Source of the DNA: Planctomycetota bacterium
Lineage (GTDB): Bacteria > Planctomycetota > Phycisphaerae > UBA1845 > UTPLA1
Direction: 5' to 3'
Assembly (NCBI GenBank): GCA_003576905.1
Contig: QEVG01000017.1
Coordinates: 1 to 64,000, forward strand
DNA: 64,000 bases
In this document: piece by piece, positions 25,996-34,345 of the stretch
Layout: each line of letters begins with the position of its first letter
Position numbering within the stretch: the first letter of the stretch is position 1
Notes under the pieces: model-generated
Databases searched by the model: none
What the model was told of the DNA's origin: nothing
The model's input: the letters and a program-made list of their open reading frames with translations, nothing else
Program-made: the position numbers and the translations under genes

Positions 25996-26817
25996 ATTGG
26001 AATCACCCGAAAGGGCCTTGCGGCTCGGGATGGGGCCAATGCACCAAACGTCAATCGCGCGATCGCTTTGGCCCAAAAGCGAGGGTCGAAGGTCTGACTG
26101 GACAAATCATAGCGCAGCGCCGGCTGCCGTGCGACCTGAGGGCTGGAAAACGCATTGGGTGAACTACCCCCTCAAATTAACCGGGCAGGCCGAGAGACCG
26201 TCGATTCGCACGCATCCGGTCGCTAATTCTTAGAAACAAGGAGCTTACGCAAGAAACGCCCCAGCAGATGTTGGCTAATCCAATGGCTTCGGCTCGTTGA
26301 CAGGCCTTTCCCGGATGGTATCATTGTCCCTTCGCCTCGGGCTAAGCCCGGGCGATTGCCCCTCCCCCATGAGGCTGGTCGATGGCGCCGAAAGGCGGTG
26401 GCGACCTGAGGGCATCCGGCACGCGGCCGAGTGCTTTCGCTTCGGGGATGGGCCCATTCGCAGCCGCGTCCAATCAGGCCCAATGGGGCCGCTCTCAAGG
26501 GAATCGACGGGTGGCTTTGCCCGGCGGGTTCCTGGCTGCTGTGGAAATCGACAATTGAGTATGAATCGCCCTGATGGCGGTGCGCTGTGATTTTTTTCGC
26601 GCGCCTGCCGAGGCGCCCACGGGCTTGTGTCTGCGCTCGTAGATCGTGACGTGCCGGCAGCGGGGCCGACCCAGTGTGCGAAATCAGGATGATGCCCGCG
26701 ATGGGTGCGGTCGCTAGCACCATACGCCAGGGGTGGCGCTACGGCGGCGGCCAGGGCGAGTGTGAATTGATTTTTCGCGTGAATTCGGCCCGACGCGCGA
26801 CACAATGTGTTACCCAC
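25996..26817. other. Long intergenic region, no gene supported
   Basis: About 820 bases between the Kelch gene and tRNA-Gln. Overlapping open frames on the minus strand (26223-26841) show no family resemblance, no ribosome-binding site and atypical composition. A T7 run at about 26587 is not preceded by a convincing hairpin. I see no structured RNA signature (RNase P, tmRNA and SRP RNA motifs were looked for). The region could be gene remnants plus promoters. Confidence 0.5.
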
Positions 26818-26888
26818 TACCCGGTAGTGTAACGGTAGCACAACAGGTTTTGGTCCTGTTGGTCGAGGTTCGAATCCTCGCCGGGTAA
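26818..26888 (+). tRNA. tRNA-Gln (anticodon TTG)
   Basis: Full cloverleaf: acceptor TACCCGG (26818-26824) with CCGGGTA (26881-26887) and discriminator A; D-arm GTGT...GCAC; anticodon stem ACAGG/CCTGT around loop TTTTGGT, anticodon TTG; T-stem CGAGG/CCTCG with loop TTCGAAT. The 3' CCA is not encoded. It lies 44 bases before the glmU-like gene. Confidence 0.97.
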
Positions 26889-26932
26889 TTCAACGGGCGG
26901 AGCGATCAAGGAGCCCTGAGGGACGGATATCC

Positions 26933-28021
26933 GTGGACGATATGATTCAGACATCCGGCACGGGACGCAGCTTGGCGGCGATCATTCTGGCCGCGGGCCG
27001 ATCCACGCGCATGATGACCGAACTCCCCAAGGTGATGCACGAGGTCGGCGGGCGTCCCATGCTGGCCCACGTCATCGATGCGTGCCGCGAGGCGGGCATC
27101 GACCGGTTTTATCTCGTCGTCGGATTCGCCAAGGAGGCGATCATCTCGGCGTTTTCGCAGGAGCCGGGCGTTCACTTCGTCGAGCAGCGCGAGCAGAAGG
27201 GCACGGGCCACGCCGTGCAGATGTGCAAGGAGGCGCTTGCGGGCTTTACCGGAGACTGCGTGGTGATCGCCGGCGACATGCCGCTGATCCGCTCCGAGAC
27301 ACTCAGAAACCTCATAACGGCGCACCGCGCCGCATCGGCCGCGGCCTCCCTGGCGACGACGGCCCTGGCCGACCCGACCGGCTACGGCCGGATCATCCGC
27401 GACGCGAAAGGCGATTTCACCGGCATCGTCGAGCACCGCGACTGCACTCCGGAACAGCTCTCGATCACCGAGGTCAACCCCAGCTACTACTGCTTTGACG
27501 CTGTCGCCATGTTCGAGGCGATGGATCAAATCAAGCCGAACAACGCCAAGGGCGAGTACTACATCACCGACGCGCTGACCATCCTCCGCGCCGCAGGCAG
27601 AAAGGTCCTCGCCGCGGCAAAGGTCCCGGCCGAGGACGCGACGGGCATCAACTCCCGGGCCGAGCTGGCGATGGTCAACAAGATGATGCAGGCACGCGTC
27701 TGCAATCACTGGATGGCCAGCGGCGTGACCCTCATCGACCCCGACAACACCTGGATCGACGGCCGGGCGACGATCGGCGCTGAAACGGTGATTCTCCCGT
27801 TCTGTTACATCGAGGCCCACGCGAAAATCGGAACAAATTGCCGCATCGGTCCTTTTGCCCACGTGGCCGCCGGCGCCGTCGTGGCCGACGGCGCGACGAT
27901 CGGCCCGGGCCTGTTCGCGGCCTTTGATGCCACGGGTTCGACACGTCCGGCGGCCCATCCCGCCGGGAAGAAGACGGTTCAGGTCGTGCGACGACCGCCG
28001 GCTCAGTCAGGTTGCTCGTAG
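26933..28021 (+). CDS. glmU: GlmU-like UDP-N-acetylglucosamine pyrophosphorylase with shortened C-terminal domain
   Basis: A 362-residue protein. Residues 14-240 are the nucleotidyltransferase domain: LAAIILAAGRSTRM with the LPKVMHEVGGRPM motif, EQREQKGTGHAV, GDMPLI and NPSYYCFD are present, so UTP + GlcNAc-1-P to UDP-GlcNAc is the likely reaction. The following left-handed beta-helix (about 255-330) is cut short: bacterial GlmU has about 455 residues, and the acetyltransferase catalytic region is absent here. Either GlcNAc-1-P acetylation is done by another protein or this gene makes a pyrophosphorylase only. The GTG at 26933 has GAGGGA nine bases upstream; an ATG at 26942 is the alternative. 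Confidence 0.88.
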   Translation: MDDMIQTSGTGRSLAAIILAAGRSTRMMTELPKVMHEVGGRPMLAHVIDACREAGIDRFYLVVGFAKEAIISAFSQEPGVHFVEQREQKGTGHAVQMCKEALAGFTGDCVVIAGDMPLIRSETLRNLITAHRAASAAASLATTALADPTGYGRIIRDAKGDFTGIVEHRDCTPEQLSITEVNPSYYCFDAVAMFEAMDQIKPNNAKGEYYITDALTILRAAGRKVLAAAKVPAEDATGINSRAELAMVNKMMQARVCNHWMASGVTLIDPDNTWIDGRATIGAETVILPFCYIEAHAKIGTNCRIGPFAHVAAGAVVADGATIGPGLFAAFDATGSTRPAAHPAGKKTVQVVRRPPAQSGCS

Positions 28022-28034
28022 GGAGACGAGGGTC

Positions 28035-28997
28035 ATGACGCAGACGAACATGGAATTGAAGGTCTTTTCCGGTCGCGGGAATCCCGCCCTGACCGAGGGG
28101 ATCTGCAACTACCTGGAGATTCGTCCCGGCCGGGCGCACGCGGAGACGTTCCCCGACGGCGAACTGTTCGTGAAGCTGCACGACGATGTCCGCGGACGCG
28201 ACGTTTTCGTCGTTCAGCCGACCTGCCGCCCCGTGAATGAGAATCTGGTCGAGCTGCTCGTATTCATGGATTGCCTGCGCCGGGCGAGTGCCCGGCGGAT
28301 CACGGCGGTGCTACCCTATTTCGGATACGCCCGGCAGGACCGAAAGGACGAGGGGCGCGTGCCGATCACGGCGAAACTGGTGAGCAACTTGATTCGCGAG
28401 GCAGGCGCCGACCGCGTGCTGACGATGGACCTCCACGCGGCGCAGATCCAGGGGTTTTTTGACATCCCCGTGGATCATCTTCAGGCCGAGCCTGCGTTCA
28501 CGAGGCACTTCAGGAACTTGAACTTCAAAAACGTGACGTTCGTGAGCCCGGACGTCGGCAACGTCAAGCGGGCGCGGATGTACGCCGAGAAGATGGGCTG
28601 CGACCTCGCGGTAATCGACAAGCGGCGCACAAGCGGCAGCACGGCCGTGGTGCACAACATCATCGGAGAAGTCGAGGGCAAGGACGTCGTCATGATTGAC
28701 GACATGATCGCGACAGCGGGCACGGTTTGCGAGGCGGCGCGCATCTGCATCGAACGCGGCGCTCGCAGCGTTCGCGGAGCCGCGACGCACCCCGTTTTCG
28801 CGGGTCCCGCCCTTGAACGGCTTTCGACCGCTCCCTTCGCGGAGATCGCGGTGGCGGACACGATTCCGCTTTCGAACGAGGTACGAAAACACCTGCCGAA
28901 TCTGACGGTATTGTCCACGGCGGACATCTTCGGCGAGGCGATTGCTCGAATACATCAGCATCGATCAGTCAGCAGTTTGTTCAGTCATAACAACTGA
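28035..28997 (+). CDS. prs: Ribose-phosphate pyrophosphokinase
   Basis: Makes PRPP from ribose-5-phosphate and ATP for nucleotide, His and Trp synthesis. The 320-residue product (ATG at 28035, GAGGG upstream) has the family signatures: FPDGE, YFGYARQDRK, the metal-binding DLHAAQIQGFF, and the PRPP loop VVMIDDMIATAGT. It follows the glmU-like gene at 13 bases, a conserved glmU-prs-rplY-pth gene order. Confidence 0.97.
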   Translation: MTQTNMELKVFSGRGNPALTEGICNYLEIRPGRAHAETFPDGELFVKLHDDVRGRDVFVVQPTCRPVNENLVELLVFMDCLRRASARRITAVLPYFGYARQDRKDEGRVPITAKLVSNLIREAGADRVLTMDLHAAQIQGFFDIPVDHLQAEPAFTRHFRNLNFKNVTFVSPDVGNVKRARMYAEKMGCDLAVIDKRRTSGSTAVVHNIIGEVEGKDVVMIDDMIATAGTVCEAARICIERGARSVRGAATHPVFAGPALERLSTAPFAEIAVADTIPLSNEVRKHLPNLTVLSTADIFGEAIARIHQHRSVSSLFSHNN

Positions 28998-29008
28998 GGT
29001 GATTCACC

Positions 29009-29665
29009 ATGCAGAACATACCCACACTCAAGGCGGAACCCCGTAAGGTCGCAGGCGGCCGGGCCGCGGCGCGGCTTCGCAAAGCGGGTAAGCTCCCGGC
29101 AATTGTCTACGGCCACAAGCAGGAACCCGAGCCGGTGACGCTCGATTACCACGCGGTGGAGCTTGAGCTCAAGGGCGGCGCGCACCTGGTGACCTTGGAT
29201 ATCGGCGGGCGATCGCAGCCGTGTCTCTTCAAGGATGCGCAGTACGATCACCTCGGCGCGACCCTGCTGCACATGGACCTGACCCGCGTCGACCTGAACG
29301 AGCGCGTGAAGGTGCGCGTCCCTCTCGAGCTGCGCGGGACACCCAAGGGCGTGGGCGAGGGCGGCGTCCTCCGCCAGGAACTGATGGAACTCGAAGTCGA
29401 GTGCCTTGTCACGAGCATTCCGGACGTCATCCGCGAAAACGTATCCGAACTTCCGCTGAACGCCGTGCTCCATGTAAAGGAGCTGCACCTCGACAGCGGC
29501 ATCACCGCGATCACCGATGGCGACACCGTGGTCGCGACGGTCCGCGTGCCGGCCGTTCACGAGGAAATCCCCGCGGCCGCGCCGGCCGAGGGAGCCGCAG
29601 AGCCGGAAGTCATTGCCAAGGGCAAGGTGGAGACCGAGGGAGAGGGCGAGGCCGAGAAGAAGTAG
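29009..29665 (+). CDS. rplY: 50S ribosomal protein L25 (long CTC type)
   Basis: 5S rRNA-binding protein. The 218-residue product is the two-domain CTC form: N-terminal L25 domain (about 1-95, with the GxxAAARLRKxGxxPAIVYGH pattern) and a C-terminal beta domain, with an acidic Glu/Ala-rich tail. A near-ideal ribosome-binding site GAGGTGAT lies six bases before the ATG, expected for an abundant protein. Confidence 0.95.
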   Translation: MQNIPTLKAEPRKVAGGRAAARLRKAGKLPAIVYGHKQEPEPVTLDYHAVELELKGGAHLVTLDIGGRSQPCLFKDAQYDHLGATLLHMDLTRVDLNERVKVRVPLELRGTPKGVGEGGVLRQELMELEVECLVTSIPDVIRENVSELPLNAVLHVKELHLDSGITAITDGDTVVATVRVPAVHEEIPAAAPAEGAAEPEVIAKGKVETEGEGEAEKK

Positions 29666-29710
29666 CAGGGCGCCCCCTGTCCGGTCGGCGGCTTGAAGGC
29701 GGACGATGGA

Positions 29711-30322
29711 ATGAAGCTCATCGTCGGACTTGGCAACCCGGGTCGGCAGTATGTCGACACGCGGCATAACATCGGCTTCCGCGTGGCGGAGCTGCTCGGC
29801 GAGAGGTGGCAGCTCGGTTCGTGGCGGGAAAAGTTCTCCGGCCTCGTGTCGGACGGCCAGGCGATGGGCGAGCGGGTCTGCCTGCTTCGGCCTATGACCT
29901 ACATGAACCTGAGCGGCAAGAGCGTGGTCGCGGCCGCACAGTTCTTTCAGGTCACGCCGGCCGACCTCCTCGTCGTCTCCGACGACGTGGACCTTCCGCT
30001 CGGACGCCTCCGCATGCGGGCAAGCGGCTCGGCGGGAGGGCAGAAGGGGCTGGACGACGTGCTCCGTTGCCTCGGGACGCAGGAGATTGCCCGGCTACGG
30101 TTCGGCGTCGGCCGACCCGCACGCGGCAACGTGGCCGATTATGTCCTCTCCCCCTTCGGGGCGGATGAGCGGCCGATTGTCGAGGATACGCTGCCACGGG
30201 CTGTCGCGGCCGTGGAGCTTTGGATAACGCGAGGGATTCACTTCGCGATGAACGAGACGAACCGCGACCCCGAGGAACCGGACCGCCGGAACAAGGAACA
30301 AAAAAAGGAAGAGAGTCAATAG
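29711..30322 (+). CDS. pth: Peptidyl-tRNA hydrolase
   Basis: Releases peptides from peptidyl-tRNA that has dropped off ribosomes. Starting at the ATG at 29711 the 203-residue product begins [11 protein letters not shown]. Catalytic His19 (TRHNIGF), the conserved Asn of MTYMNLSG and the Asp of DDVDLPLG are present. The last 20 residues are a charged extension rich in Glu, Lys and Arg beyond the normal family end. Confidence 0.96.
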   Translation: MKLIVGLGNPGRQYVDTRHNIGFRVAELLGERWQLGSWREKFSGLVSDGQAMGERVCLLRPMTYMNLSGKSVVAAAQFFQVTPADLLVVSDDVDLPLGRLRMRASGSAGGQKGLDDVLRCLGTQEIARLRFGVGRPARGNVADYVLSPFGADERPIVEDTLPRAVAAVELWITRGIHFAMNETNRDPEEPDRRNKEQKKEESQ

Positions 30323-30405
30323 GTCGAAAGGGTAATGTCAGTCGCCGCCGTCAGGCATTCATCGAGCAAGCGAGCGGTGCGGCGCGAAGCAAGGAGTAAT
30401 GAGTT

Positions 30406-30864
30406 GTGAAGACGTACGAAGCAATGTTCTTGTTGGACCCGTCCCTCGGGGCGGACTGGTCCGCGGCCGAAGTCGAGGTCAAACGCATTCTGGACCGTGC
30501 CGAAGCAAAGGTGCTGGGCCTGAAGAAGTGGGACGAACGAAAGCTGGCGTACCCGATCAAGCGCAACAAGCGCGGTGTCTATGTCCTCGTGTTCTTCGAG
30601 GCCGCGCCGGAAAAGATCGGCCCGCTCGAGCGCGACGTTCACCTCTCTGAGAAGATTCTCCGGGTGCTGGTGCTGCGCCGAGAGCGGCTCACTCCCGAGG
30701 AGATCCAGAAGGCCCTGACGGCCGCCCCGCCGCCCAAGACGCCCTCGCGCGGCGACGAATGGGGCCCCGCGCCCGAGGGCCGCAGCCGGCCCGGCGCCAG
30801 TGAGTTTCGAGAGCCGGTGCCTGTGGGCGCCCTGGACGAGGTCGAGACCGCCGGCGACGAGTGA
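30406..30864 (+). CDS. rpsF: 30S ribosomal protein S6
   Basis: Component of the small-subunit platform, binding with S18. GTG start with AAGGAG nine bases upstream. The first 95 residues are the ferredoxin-like S6 fold (YEAMFLLDP start, KLAYPIKRNKRGVYVL centre). The remaining 55 residues form a Pro/Gly/Glu-rich extension typical of some lineages. First gene of the rpsF-ssb-rpsR-rplI cluster. Confidence 0.95.
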   Translation: MKTYEAMFLLDPSLGADWSAAEVEVKRILDRAEAKVLGLKKWDERKLAYPIKRNKRGVYVLVFFEAAPEKIGPLERDVHLSEKILRVLVLRRERLTPEEIQKALTAAPPPKTPSRGDEWGPAPEGRSRPGASEFREPVPVGALDEVETAGDE

Positions 30865-30931
30865 TCCCGCAGCCCAGACCGGTTTCGGGACGGCTCCCCG
30901 CGCCGCATGACAGCCACGGAAAGGAAGCGAC

Positions 30932-31411
30932 ATGGCCAGCTTTAACAAGGTAATCCTCGCGGGCAACCTGACGCGCGACCCGCAGCTCTCGTATCTGCCG
31001 AGTAACACGCCGGTCGTCGAGTTCGGCCTTGCCATGAACCGAAAGTGGAAGGCCCAGAACGGGGAAATGCGCGAGGAGGTCTGTTTCGTCGACATCCGGG
31101 CCTATGGGCGCCAGGCCGAGACGCTGAATCAATACATGAACAAGGGCAAACCCCTTCTCGTTGAGGGGCACCTGCGATACGACACCTGGGAGGGGAAGGA
31201 CGGCCAGAAGCGAAGCAAGCTGTACGTCGTCGTCGACAACTTCCAGTTCATCGGCGCACCGTCGGGCGAGGGAAATCGCGGCCCGCGGCCGCCGGCGCGA
31301 CCGGCTGCGCCGGCCCGTGCCGGTGCGGCAACAGGCGCCGCCGGCGGCTACGACGAGATGCCGCCGATCGAAGATGCGCCCGAGGGCGGCGGCGAGGACA
31401 TTCCGTTTTGA
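30932..31411 (+). CDS. ssb: Single-stranded DNA-binding protein
   Basis: 159 residues: OB-fold (about 1-108, FNKVILAGNLTRDPQL start), a Gly/Pro/Ala-rich linker, and the acidic tip ending EDIPF that recruits replication and repair partners. AAGGAAG precedes the ATG. Its place between rpsF and rpsR is the conserved bacterial order. Confidence 0.97.
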   Translation: MASFNKVILAGNLTRDPQLSYLPSNTPVVEFGLAMNRKWKAQNGEMREEVCFVDIRAYGRQAETLNQYMNKGKPLLVEGHLRYDTWEGKDGQKRSKLYVVVDNFQFIGAPSGEGNRGPRPPARPAAPARAGAATGAAGGYDEMPPIEDAPEGGGEDIPF

Positions 31412-31488
31412 GGTATCACGCAAAAGGCGAAATCGATTTCATGCGATAATGACCGGACCGGTCAGATGTGACGAAAGGACCGATTGAG

Positions 31489-31749
31489 ATGGCATTCAAA
31501 CCCAAGGGACCGAAGGACGACAAAAAGCAGAAGCGCAACCGCGTGCGCGAGCCCTCGAAGTGCCGCTTCTGCCGCGAGAAGGTAACGGAGATCGACTACA
31601 AGGACCTGGCCACGCTTCAGAAGCTGGTCTCGGGCCAGGGCAAGCACTTCTCCCGCAAGCGAAGCGGGAACTGCGCCGCCCACCAGCGTTCGAGCTGCAA
31701 GGCCATCAAGCATGCCCGCTTCATCGGGCTCATGCCTTTTGCCGGATAA
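31489..31749 (+). CDS. rpsR: 30S ribosomal protein S18
   Basis: 86 residues from the ATG at 31489 (AAAGGA upstream). Carries CRFC near residue 26 and further cysteines (NCAAHQRSSC), so it is of the zinc-binding C+ type. The conserved KxxxRFIGLMPF end is present. Binds 16S rRNA together with S6. Confidence 0.95.
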   Translation: MAFKPKGPKDDKKQKRNRVREPSKCRFCREKVTEIDYKDLATLQKLVSGQGKHFSRKRSGNCAAHQRSSCKAIKHARFIGLMPFAG

Positions 31750-31763
31750 GGAGCGACGGACCC

Positions 31764-32318
31764 ATGAAGCTTTTATTGCGAAAAGACATTCACAAGCTCG
31801 GACTCTGCGGCGACATTGTCGAAGTGTCGGAGGGCTACGCGCGGAATTACCTCCTTCCGCATCACCTGGCCCTGACGCCGACAAAGGCGAACCTCAAGGC
31901 GATCGAGGAGGACAAGAAGATCGCCGCGGCCGAGCGGGCGAAGCTGCGTGAGATCCTGCTCCAGACGGCGCAGCGCCTCACCGGCGTCGAAGTGACGATC
32001 AGTTCGGCCTGCACGCCGGACGGCCGCCTCTACGGCTCGGTCGGGCCGCGCGAGATCGCCCACGCCCTCATGCAGGAGGGGCACAGCGTCCACGCCGACC
32101 AGGTCAAGATGTCGCACAACATCAAGGAAGTCGGCTCACAGGAGGTGCCGATCGTCCTGGCCGACGACATCCGCGTCGCCATCAAGGTGTGGGTCGTCGC
32201 GGAGAAGGTGCCCGGCGAAGCGGATGAAACCGAACGTGAAACGGAGGTCACGAATGCCGCCGACAGCGCCAACGCCGCCGCGGGAAGCACGGCCGACGCC
32301 GGGAGCACGGCCCACTGA
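31764..32318 (+). CDS. rplI: 50S ribosomal protein L9
   Basis: 184 residues with the N-terminal 23S-binding domain (MKLLLRKDIHKLGLCGDIVEVSEGYARNYL pattern), long connecting helix and C-terminal domain, then a low-complexity Glu/Ala/Asn/Ser tail. AAGGAG lies ten bases before the ATG. The end of the gene overlaps the start of dnaB by 65 bases in another frame, so the tail sequence is constrained by the dnaB start signals. Confidence 0.95.
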   Translation: MKLLLRKDIHKLGLCGDIVEVSEGYARNYLLPHHLALTPTKANLKAIEEDKKIAAAERAKLREILLQTAQRLTGVEVTISSACTPDGRLYGSVGPREIAHALMQEGHSVHADQVKMSHNIKEVGSQEVPIVLADDIRVAIKVWVVAEKVPGEADETERETEVTNAADSANAAAGSTADAGSTAH

Positions 32319-33786
32319 TCCGGTCGCGTCCGGGCGGCTTCCGCCGCAGGATCTCGAGGCGGAGGCGAGCCTTCTGGGTTCGCTCCTCCTCGACAAGGAC
32401 GCCATCGGCCTGGTCGTTCGGATTATTCCGAAGGAAGAGGCCGCGCGGTTTTACCGCGCCGATCACCGGCTGCTCTACGAGACCCTCGTCGATCTGTGGG
32501 ATCGCAACAAGCCCATCGACATCATCGTCGTCATGGACGAATTGCGCCGGCGCAATCTCCTCGATGACATCGGCGGACAGGACTATCTTGTCGATCTCGT
32601 GCGGTCGGTGCCCTCATCGGCGAACGCGGAGTACTACGCGCGGATCGTCCGAGACAAGGGCCTGCTTCGCGACGTGATCCAGTGCACAAGCCAGATCATG
32701 CAGTCCGCGTACGACGCCGGCGAGGATGCGACGGTCATTCTCGACCAGGCCGAGAAACAGTTCTTCGCCGTCACCGAACAGCGCATCAGCAACCAGGCCG
32801 AATCGCTCCACGAATTCCTCGACGTGACGCTGCGCCAGATCGAGTCGCTTCAGGAAGGCGCGCTGACCGGCGTGCCGTCGGGCTTCACCGAACTCGACAA
32901 CATGCTCGGCGGCATGCAGTACGGCGACATGATCGTAATCGCGGCCCGGCCCAGCATGGGAAAGACGGCCTTGGGCCTGTCGATCCTCGAATACGTGGGC
33001 ATCGTCGAGAATCTCCCTTGCGCCTTCTTCTCGATGGAAATGGGCAAGCTCCAGATCGCCCAGCGCCTGATCTGCTCCCACGCCCAGGTCGACCTGCACA
33101 AGCTCCGGCATGGCCGCCTCTCCGAGCAGGAAAAGACCAAGCTCAAGCTCGTCTGCGGCAACATGCGCAATTACAAGATTTTCATCGACGACACGCCGGG
33201 CATGAGCGTCATGGAGCTGCGCGCCAAGGCCCGCCGCCTCAAGATGCTCCACGACATCAGGGTCATCTTCGTCGACTACCTCCAGCTCATGTTTGACAAG
33301 GCCTCGAAGGAAAGCCGCCAGCAGGAAATTTCCGCGATCAGCCGCGGCCTGAAGGCCCTGGCGCGGGAGCTGAACATTCCCGTCGTCGCGCTGGCGCAGC
33401 TCAACCGCCAGGTGGAAGGACGCGAGGGCAACCGCCCGCGCATGAGCGACCTTCGCGAAAGCGGAGCCATCGAACAGGACGCCGACGTGGTCATCCTGCT
33501 GCACCGCGAGGAGTACTACCTCACCAAGAAAAAGGCCCTGACGCCCGAGGGCGCCGAACTGCTCAACAAGATCAAGGGCAAGGCCGAACTGATTGTCGCC
33601 AAGCAGCGAAACGGCCCCACCGGCGACGTGGAACTGCACTTCAACCCTCAGTTCACCCGCTTCGACAACGCCGCCCCCGCGTACATGCACGACGACGATT
33701 TCGACGCCGGGCGATTCTCGCCCCCGGAGCCGGAGATCGGTCCGGACATCGACCTTCCCGGTGGGGACGACGAAGCGCCGTTCTGA
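32254..33786 (+). CDS. dnaB: Replicative DNA helicase DnaB
   Basis: Hexameric 5'-3' helicase of the replication fork. From the ATG at 32254 (GGAGGT five bases upstream) the product has 510 residues. The N-terminal helical domain begins LPPQDLEAEASLLGSLLLD; the RecA-like motor has Walker A ARPSMGKTAL, Walker B VIFVDYLQLM, and the LNRQVEGREGNRPRMSDLRESGAIEQDAD arginine-finger region. It begins inside rplI, so expression is coupled to the ribosomal cluster. No intein is present. Confidence 0.97.
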   Translation: MPPTAPTPPREARPTPGARPTDPVASGRLPPQDLEAEASLLGSLLLDKDAIGLVVRIIPKEEAARFYRADHRLLYETLVDLWDRNKPIDIIVVMDELRRRNLLDDIGGQDYLVDLVRSVPSSANAEYYARIVRDKGLLRDVIQCTSQIMQSAYDAGEDATVILDQAEKQFFAVTEQRISNQAESLHEFLDVTLRQIESLQEGALTGVPSGFTELDNMLGGMQYGDMIVIAARPSMGKTALGLSILEYVGIVENLPCAFFSMEMGKLQIAQRLICSHAQVDLHKLRHGRLSEQEKTKLKLVCGNMRNYKIFIDDTPGMSVMELRAKARRLKMLHDIRVIFVDYLQLMFDKASKESRQQEISAISRGLKALARELNIPVVALAQLNRQVEGREGNRPRMSDLRESGAIEQDADVVILLHREEYYLTKKKALTPEGAELLNKIKGKAELIVAKQRNGPTGDVELHFNPQFTRFDNAAPAYMHDDDFDAGRFSPPEPEIGPDIDLPGGDDEAPF

Positions 33787-33834
33787 CTTCCCACGCCGCG
33801 CGAGGTATTACCGTTCAACGCCGTACCGAGGCGT

Positions 33835-33880
33835 AAAAATGCATACACGCCGCATGGCACACAGGGGCCACGCGGCGTGT
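33835..33880 (-). terminator. Hairpin with T-run on the minus strand, downstream of the small hydrophobic gene
   Basis: Perfect nine-base inverted repeat ACACGCCGC (33845-33853) and GCGGCGTGT (33872-33880). On the minus strand it is followed after five bases by T5 (33839-33835), suggesting a terminator for the 53-residue gene; it may also end dnaB transcripts on the plus strand, where no T-run follows. Confidence 0.5.
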
Positions 33881-33918
33881 TCAGGTGATTCAACAGGTCG
33901 TGCGAATGTCGGACGCCG

Positions 33919-34080
33919 TCAGACCGTGCAGCCCAGAATCGGCTGAAGGACCGAATTGAAGAACCCGGCAACCGACGGGATCGGGCTTCCAAAGAAGGTG
34001 TTCAGCGGCCACCACATGGCGTTAACGACCCCCTGAAGAAAGTTTACGCCGGGAGCAAAAAGCGTACAAAGCGTGAGCAT
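33919..34080 (-). CDS. Small hydrophobic protein (53 residues), unknown
   Basis: ATG at 34080 with a perfect GGAGGT eight bases upstream on the minus strand; stop TGA at 33919. The product is hydrophobic throughout (many Phe, Leu, Val, Pro), with a central WW pair and a C-terminal Cys near the end (GCTV). It has no charged residues at all, so it is likely membrane-embedded. A hairpin with a T-run lies 39 bases after the stop. I recognise no family; function unknown. Confidence 0.65.
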   Translation of the reverse strand: MLTLCTLFAPGVNFLQGVVNAMWWPLNTFFGSPIPSVAGFFNSVLQPILGCTV

Positions 34081-34345
34081 TATCCGGTACCTCCAAACGC
34101 ATCTGATGCAGGGGCACGAGTCCGTGCAGCCGAGCCCGCGCTCGGTCGACCCTGCACCGTACAGACCGTGGCCATACCTATTCCTGTATTTCGGCATTCC
34201 AGGCCGCTTTCCATTACTGCCCCGACGCATTGCCGAATGCGCGCCAGTTCGTCAGAATGAGTGGATGCTTAGCGCCCCCCGCAACGAGTGTGTTTATCTC
34301 TCTCCACGGCAATGAGTTAGATCCGTTCACCCGGAGGATGCAGTC

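Noticed and set aside
26223-26841. Minus-strand open frames in the long gap before tRNA-Gln
   Set aside because: No ribosome-binding site, no family resemblance, and one overlaps the tRNA acceptor stem.
30323-30405. Possible S6:S18 autoregulatory RNA ahead of rpsF
   Set aside because: The conserved stem with its CCG loop could not be recognised with confidence in this 83-base leader.
34073-34315. Plus-strand open frame opposite the 5' end of the small hydrophobic gene
   Set aside because: No ribosome-binding site; the minus-strand frame has much better start signals.
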